Assembly (NCBI GenBank): GCA_003641545.1
Contig: QNAU01000052.1
Coordinates: 1 to 8,153, forward strand
Direction of reading: 5' to 3'
Source: Thermotoga sp.
Lineage (GTDB): Bacteria; Thermotogota; Thermotogae; B21-G9
DNA: 8,153 nucleotides
Shown here: in pieces, positions 5,703-8,153 of the stretch
Position numbering within the stretch: position 1 is the first letter of the stretch
Layout of the letters: every line of letters starts with the position of its first letter
Position numbers and translations under genes: made by a program
The notes under the pieces: generated by a model
What the model saw: the letters and a program-made list of their open reading frames with translations, nothing else
Database searches by the model: none
What the model was told of the DNA's origin: nothing

Positions 5703-8153
5703 TTATGGGAATCTGAATGTAACCACCTTCCCAGGTTGAATCGATTCCGTTGACTTTTCGATCTTCTTCTCAGCCATATTCACGAGATCGAATTTTTCTA
5801 TGGGAAGCTCGGAGAATTTGATCTCACGGTTCGACAAGTTCACCAATCTCAGTATGTTTCCATCACCCCATTCACATCTTTTCAAACAACTCAACACCAA
5901 CCCTTCTTTCAACTCCATGAAGGAGAAGGAATCAACCTCACCTCCAACTTTCATCGGTATCCCCACAGGTTTCAAGATGGCTCTCTCAGCTAAGTCGAAT
6001 AGCTCAAAATCGCTTCCCTCTTTTGGAAAGATGATCGAGTATCTCAGGACATGTTTACCAACACATTGAGCTTTCGGAGTTATGAACATCGGCCCAGCGT
6101 GATCCTTTCTCGTGCTGAGGTCTCCTCTTGACAGCCACCCCACCGACCTCAGAAGGGTTATCTTCAGATCGGTGTGATCTTCTCCCACATTGGTTTCATA
6201 CTCGTGTAGTCCCCTTCCGACCACCATGAACTTGATCTTCTCGTCCAGGAGGGAAACGAAATTGTTCATCGCATATCTCGGGAGATCAACCTCGGGATAA
6301 TCATTTGAACTCTCAACCCGGGTGGGATGTTCAACCAAGCCGAAGTAACCATCGTTCAAAACCTTCTCAAATTTCCCTGGGACTCTGAAGTTCACCATCA
6401 ATTTGTGATCTTTACATCTATTTTCAACCATGATCCTCACATCTATTCTCGGTATATCCCTGTAAAACGTGTATTCAATCATTATAGGTAGCATTTCCTT
6501 CTTCTTACTCCTGCTCTCTCTGTCTTGAGAAAGTGACTCTGGAATGAAGTATTCTTCCCTTAATTTAACACTCTTGAAGAATCCACCACCTTTGATCTCT
6601 AAGATCTCCACCCTTTCCGGCGCTGAAATCACTTCGTCCCCTTCAACTGGGCAGAAGTTGTATTCATCCCCCCTATCTCCCACATCTTCCAGAAAATTCA
6701 ACCGTCGATATTCAACATCGTTGATCTTGTCCAGAACCTTCAAACTTCCATCTGAGTTGATACTCACCCTGTAATATTTACCTTCAAAATCTGGTCTTTC
6801 ATCCTTCGAATCTCCGTTGGCTGCATCATCTTTCATCATCTTCAAAACAGTGAAACCAAGAGGCTTCAGATTCGCCTGTATCCTGAGCTTTCTCAAGTTC
6901 ATGAAATTCTGGAAGGATTCACCTGTGGAGAACTTTGAAATCATGGGTATGAAGAACAGGTCGAACTCGGATGAATCGATGATCTCCAAACCCGGGAACT
7001 CATGATAGACCTCCAGTTCGTTTCCTTCCTCATCCACGATCTTCACATTGTCCGTGTCCAAGGGTAAGAGTATTTCGATGATCTCGGTCCTTTCCCTCTC
7101 ATACGGGTTGAACACCAAGATGGAATCTTCATCCTTGGATTTTACACACTCCGCGGAGATTCTCATCATTTCAGCGAGCACGATGAATCCTATCTCGAGC
7201 GATTTTCTGAGTCTCACCTCAACCTCATCGTGAACTTGATCCACACTGCAACCACATATGCTATCGTGAGGATGGGATTGCAGGATCAAGTCCCATCCAT
7301 AATTTATCTCAGCATTCCCAACTTCCTTATCCATCTTTTTCTTCAAGATTACCGATAATGGCTCAAGATACCTCTGATAGAGTATCTCACTCTCGAAATT
7401 CAGAGTCTTGAGATAGATCCTGGTGGAAGTTACATCCCTCAGAATATACTCATATTTTGGACTTCTGAGCTCACCGACAACCACATCCAAATCTGGATTC
7501 TCACTCATTACACTTCTCACGTATTCATCGAAGGTGGAATGGACAAATTCGACGTTGAATTCTCTTCCCCATTCCTTGAAGTGTTTCACTATTTCATAGT
7601 TCGGAAATTCATGATCGGTTCCATTCATGATGAGTATGTTGTTGGTTGTTCTGTGTTTTGACAACTCTTCTATCTCTTTCTTGTATCTCTCCTTCACAGT
7701 TTCAATGTCATCACCGAAGATGGCACCGTTTGAATATGACCTGATGAGGTTCAGTGCCAACACTTCGTCTCCATTCGGGGATCTCCAGATGAATTCCGTT
7801 CTTCTGGATTTGTCCCCCACTCCCCTCCAAATGACAGCCGTTTCCAATCCCAACCCCTTGAGTATGGTGGGAGTGTAGGCATTGTGTCCAAACATATCGG
7901 GTAAGTACCCCACATTCATTCCATCGATTCCAAATTTCCGAAGGATCCTTTGACCGAAAAAGTAATTCCTTATGAAGGCTTCCCCCGTTATGAGAAACTC
8001 ATCCGGAAGGATGTACCATGGGCCGAAGATCAACTTTTCCTTCTTCACAAGATCCTTTATCTTCTCCAAATCGTCCCCGCGAAACTCTAAATAATCTTTG
8101 AGTACGATGGTCTGACCGTCGAACATGAAGTGCTTGAAATAGCTGTATTTTTC
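5703..8153 (-). CDS. GH38 alpha-mannosidase (N-terminus outside window)
   Basis: Exo-acting alpha-mannosidase of glycoside hydrolase family 38, which removes alpha-linked mannose from non-reducing ends through a metal-dependent retaining mechanism. The frame is open to the right edge, adding nine codons before the first in-window Met (8126), so the true start is not visible. Counting from that Met, family landmarks are FDGQT (2-6), GPWY...PDEFL (35-45), GEAFIRN (48-54) and GYLPDMFGH (73-81). D77 (codon 7896-7898) is the expected nucleophile and metal ligand. NGTDHEFP lies at 168-175. HPHDSICG (285-292) carries the expected metal ligand H287. The first HxD metal pair should lie in the missing part. 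The helical middle domain follows at about 236-315, and the rest is the beta-rich C-terminal half, opening with VFNPYERE. The 807 visible residues plus a missing N-terminus fit the usual bacterial size. The export status cannot be seen; I infer a cytoplasmic enzyme acting on imported sugars. The substrate linkage is not determinable; mannosylglycerate-type compounds remain possible. Confidence 0.93.
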   Translation of the reverse strand, partial: EKYSYFKHFMFDGQTIVLKDYLEFRGDDLEKIKDLVKKEKLIFGPWYILPDEFLITGEAFIRNYFFGQRILRKFGIDGMNVGYLPDMFGHNAYTPTILKGLGLETAVIWRGVGDKSRRTEFIWRSPNGDEVLALNLIRSYSNGAIFGDDIETVKERYKKEIEELSKHRTTNNILIMNGTDHEFPNYEIVKHFKEWGREFNVEFVHSTFDEYVRSVMSENPDLDVVVGELRSPKYEYILRDVTSTRIYLKTLNFESEILYQRYLEPLSVILKKKMDKEVGNAEINYGWDLILQSHPHDSICGCSVDQVHDEVEVRLRKSLEIGFIVLAEMMRISAECVKSKDEDSILVFNPYERERTEIIEILLPLDTDNVKIVDEEGNELEVYHEFPGLEIIDSSEFDLFFIPMISKFSTGESFQNFMNLRKLRIQANLKPLGFTVLKMMKDDAANGDSKDERPDFEGKYYRVSINSDGSLKVLDKINDVEYRRLNFLEDVGDRGDEYNFCPVEGDEVISAPERVEILEIKGGGFFKSVKLREEYFIPESLSQDRESRSKKKEMLPIMIEYTFYRDIPRIDVRIMVENRCKDHKLMVNFRVPGKFEKVLNDGYFGLVEHPTRVESSNDYPEVDLPRYAMNNFVSLLDEKIKFMVVGRGLHEYETNVGEDHTDLKITLLRSVGWLSRGDLSTRKDHAGPMFITPKAQCVGKHVLRYSIIFPKEGSDFELFDLAERAILKPVGIPMKVGGEVDSFSFMELKEGLVLSCLKRCEWGDGNILRLVNLSNREIKFSELPIEKFDLVNMAEKKIEKSTESIQPGKVVTFRFP

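Overview
The window is one tightly packed block of five minus-strand genes with no gene-free stretch longer than 66 bases. The strong GGAGG-type ribosome binding sites, heavy AGA/AGG and ATA codon use, Lys/Glu-rich proteins and moderate GC suggest a thermophilic bacterium of the Thermotogae. That placement is an inference from composition and family type; no rRNA or marker gene is present.

In transcription order (right to left): (1) a GH38 alpha-mannosidase whose N-terminus lies beyond the right edge (5703-8153); (2) an exported sugar-binding protein of an ABC importer (4410-5681); (3) a 66-base spacer with a perfect 10-bp GC-rich hairpin beside a perfect 16-bp palindrome; (4) two ABC permeases of the MalF and MalG types (3456-4343 and 2597-3439); (5) a very long exported protein running off the left edge (1-2568, at least 856 residues). 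I translated the fifth gene by hand from position 2568 to position 1, and the frame has no stop. It joins a GH99 endo-alpha-1,2-mannosidase-type catalytic domain to a GxGYxYP-type putative glycoside hydrolase region, followed by the beginning of a further segment.

Taken together the genes look like an alpha-mannoside scavenging system. The secreted GH99/GxGYxYP protein would cut mannose-containing glycans outside the cell, the binding protein and two permeases would import the products, and the presumably cytoplasmic GH38 enzyme would release mannose. No ATP-binding subunit is in the window, so the importer must use an ATPase encoded elsewhere.

The most noteworthy items are the GH99-GxGYxYP fusion, its altered signature motif, and the hairpin/palindrome pair between the binding-protein gene and the permease genes. 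For two genes the most upstream in-frame start lies inside or against the ribosome binding site, so I moved each start three codons downstream.
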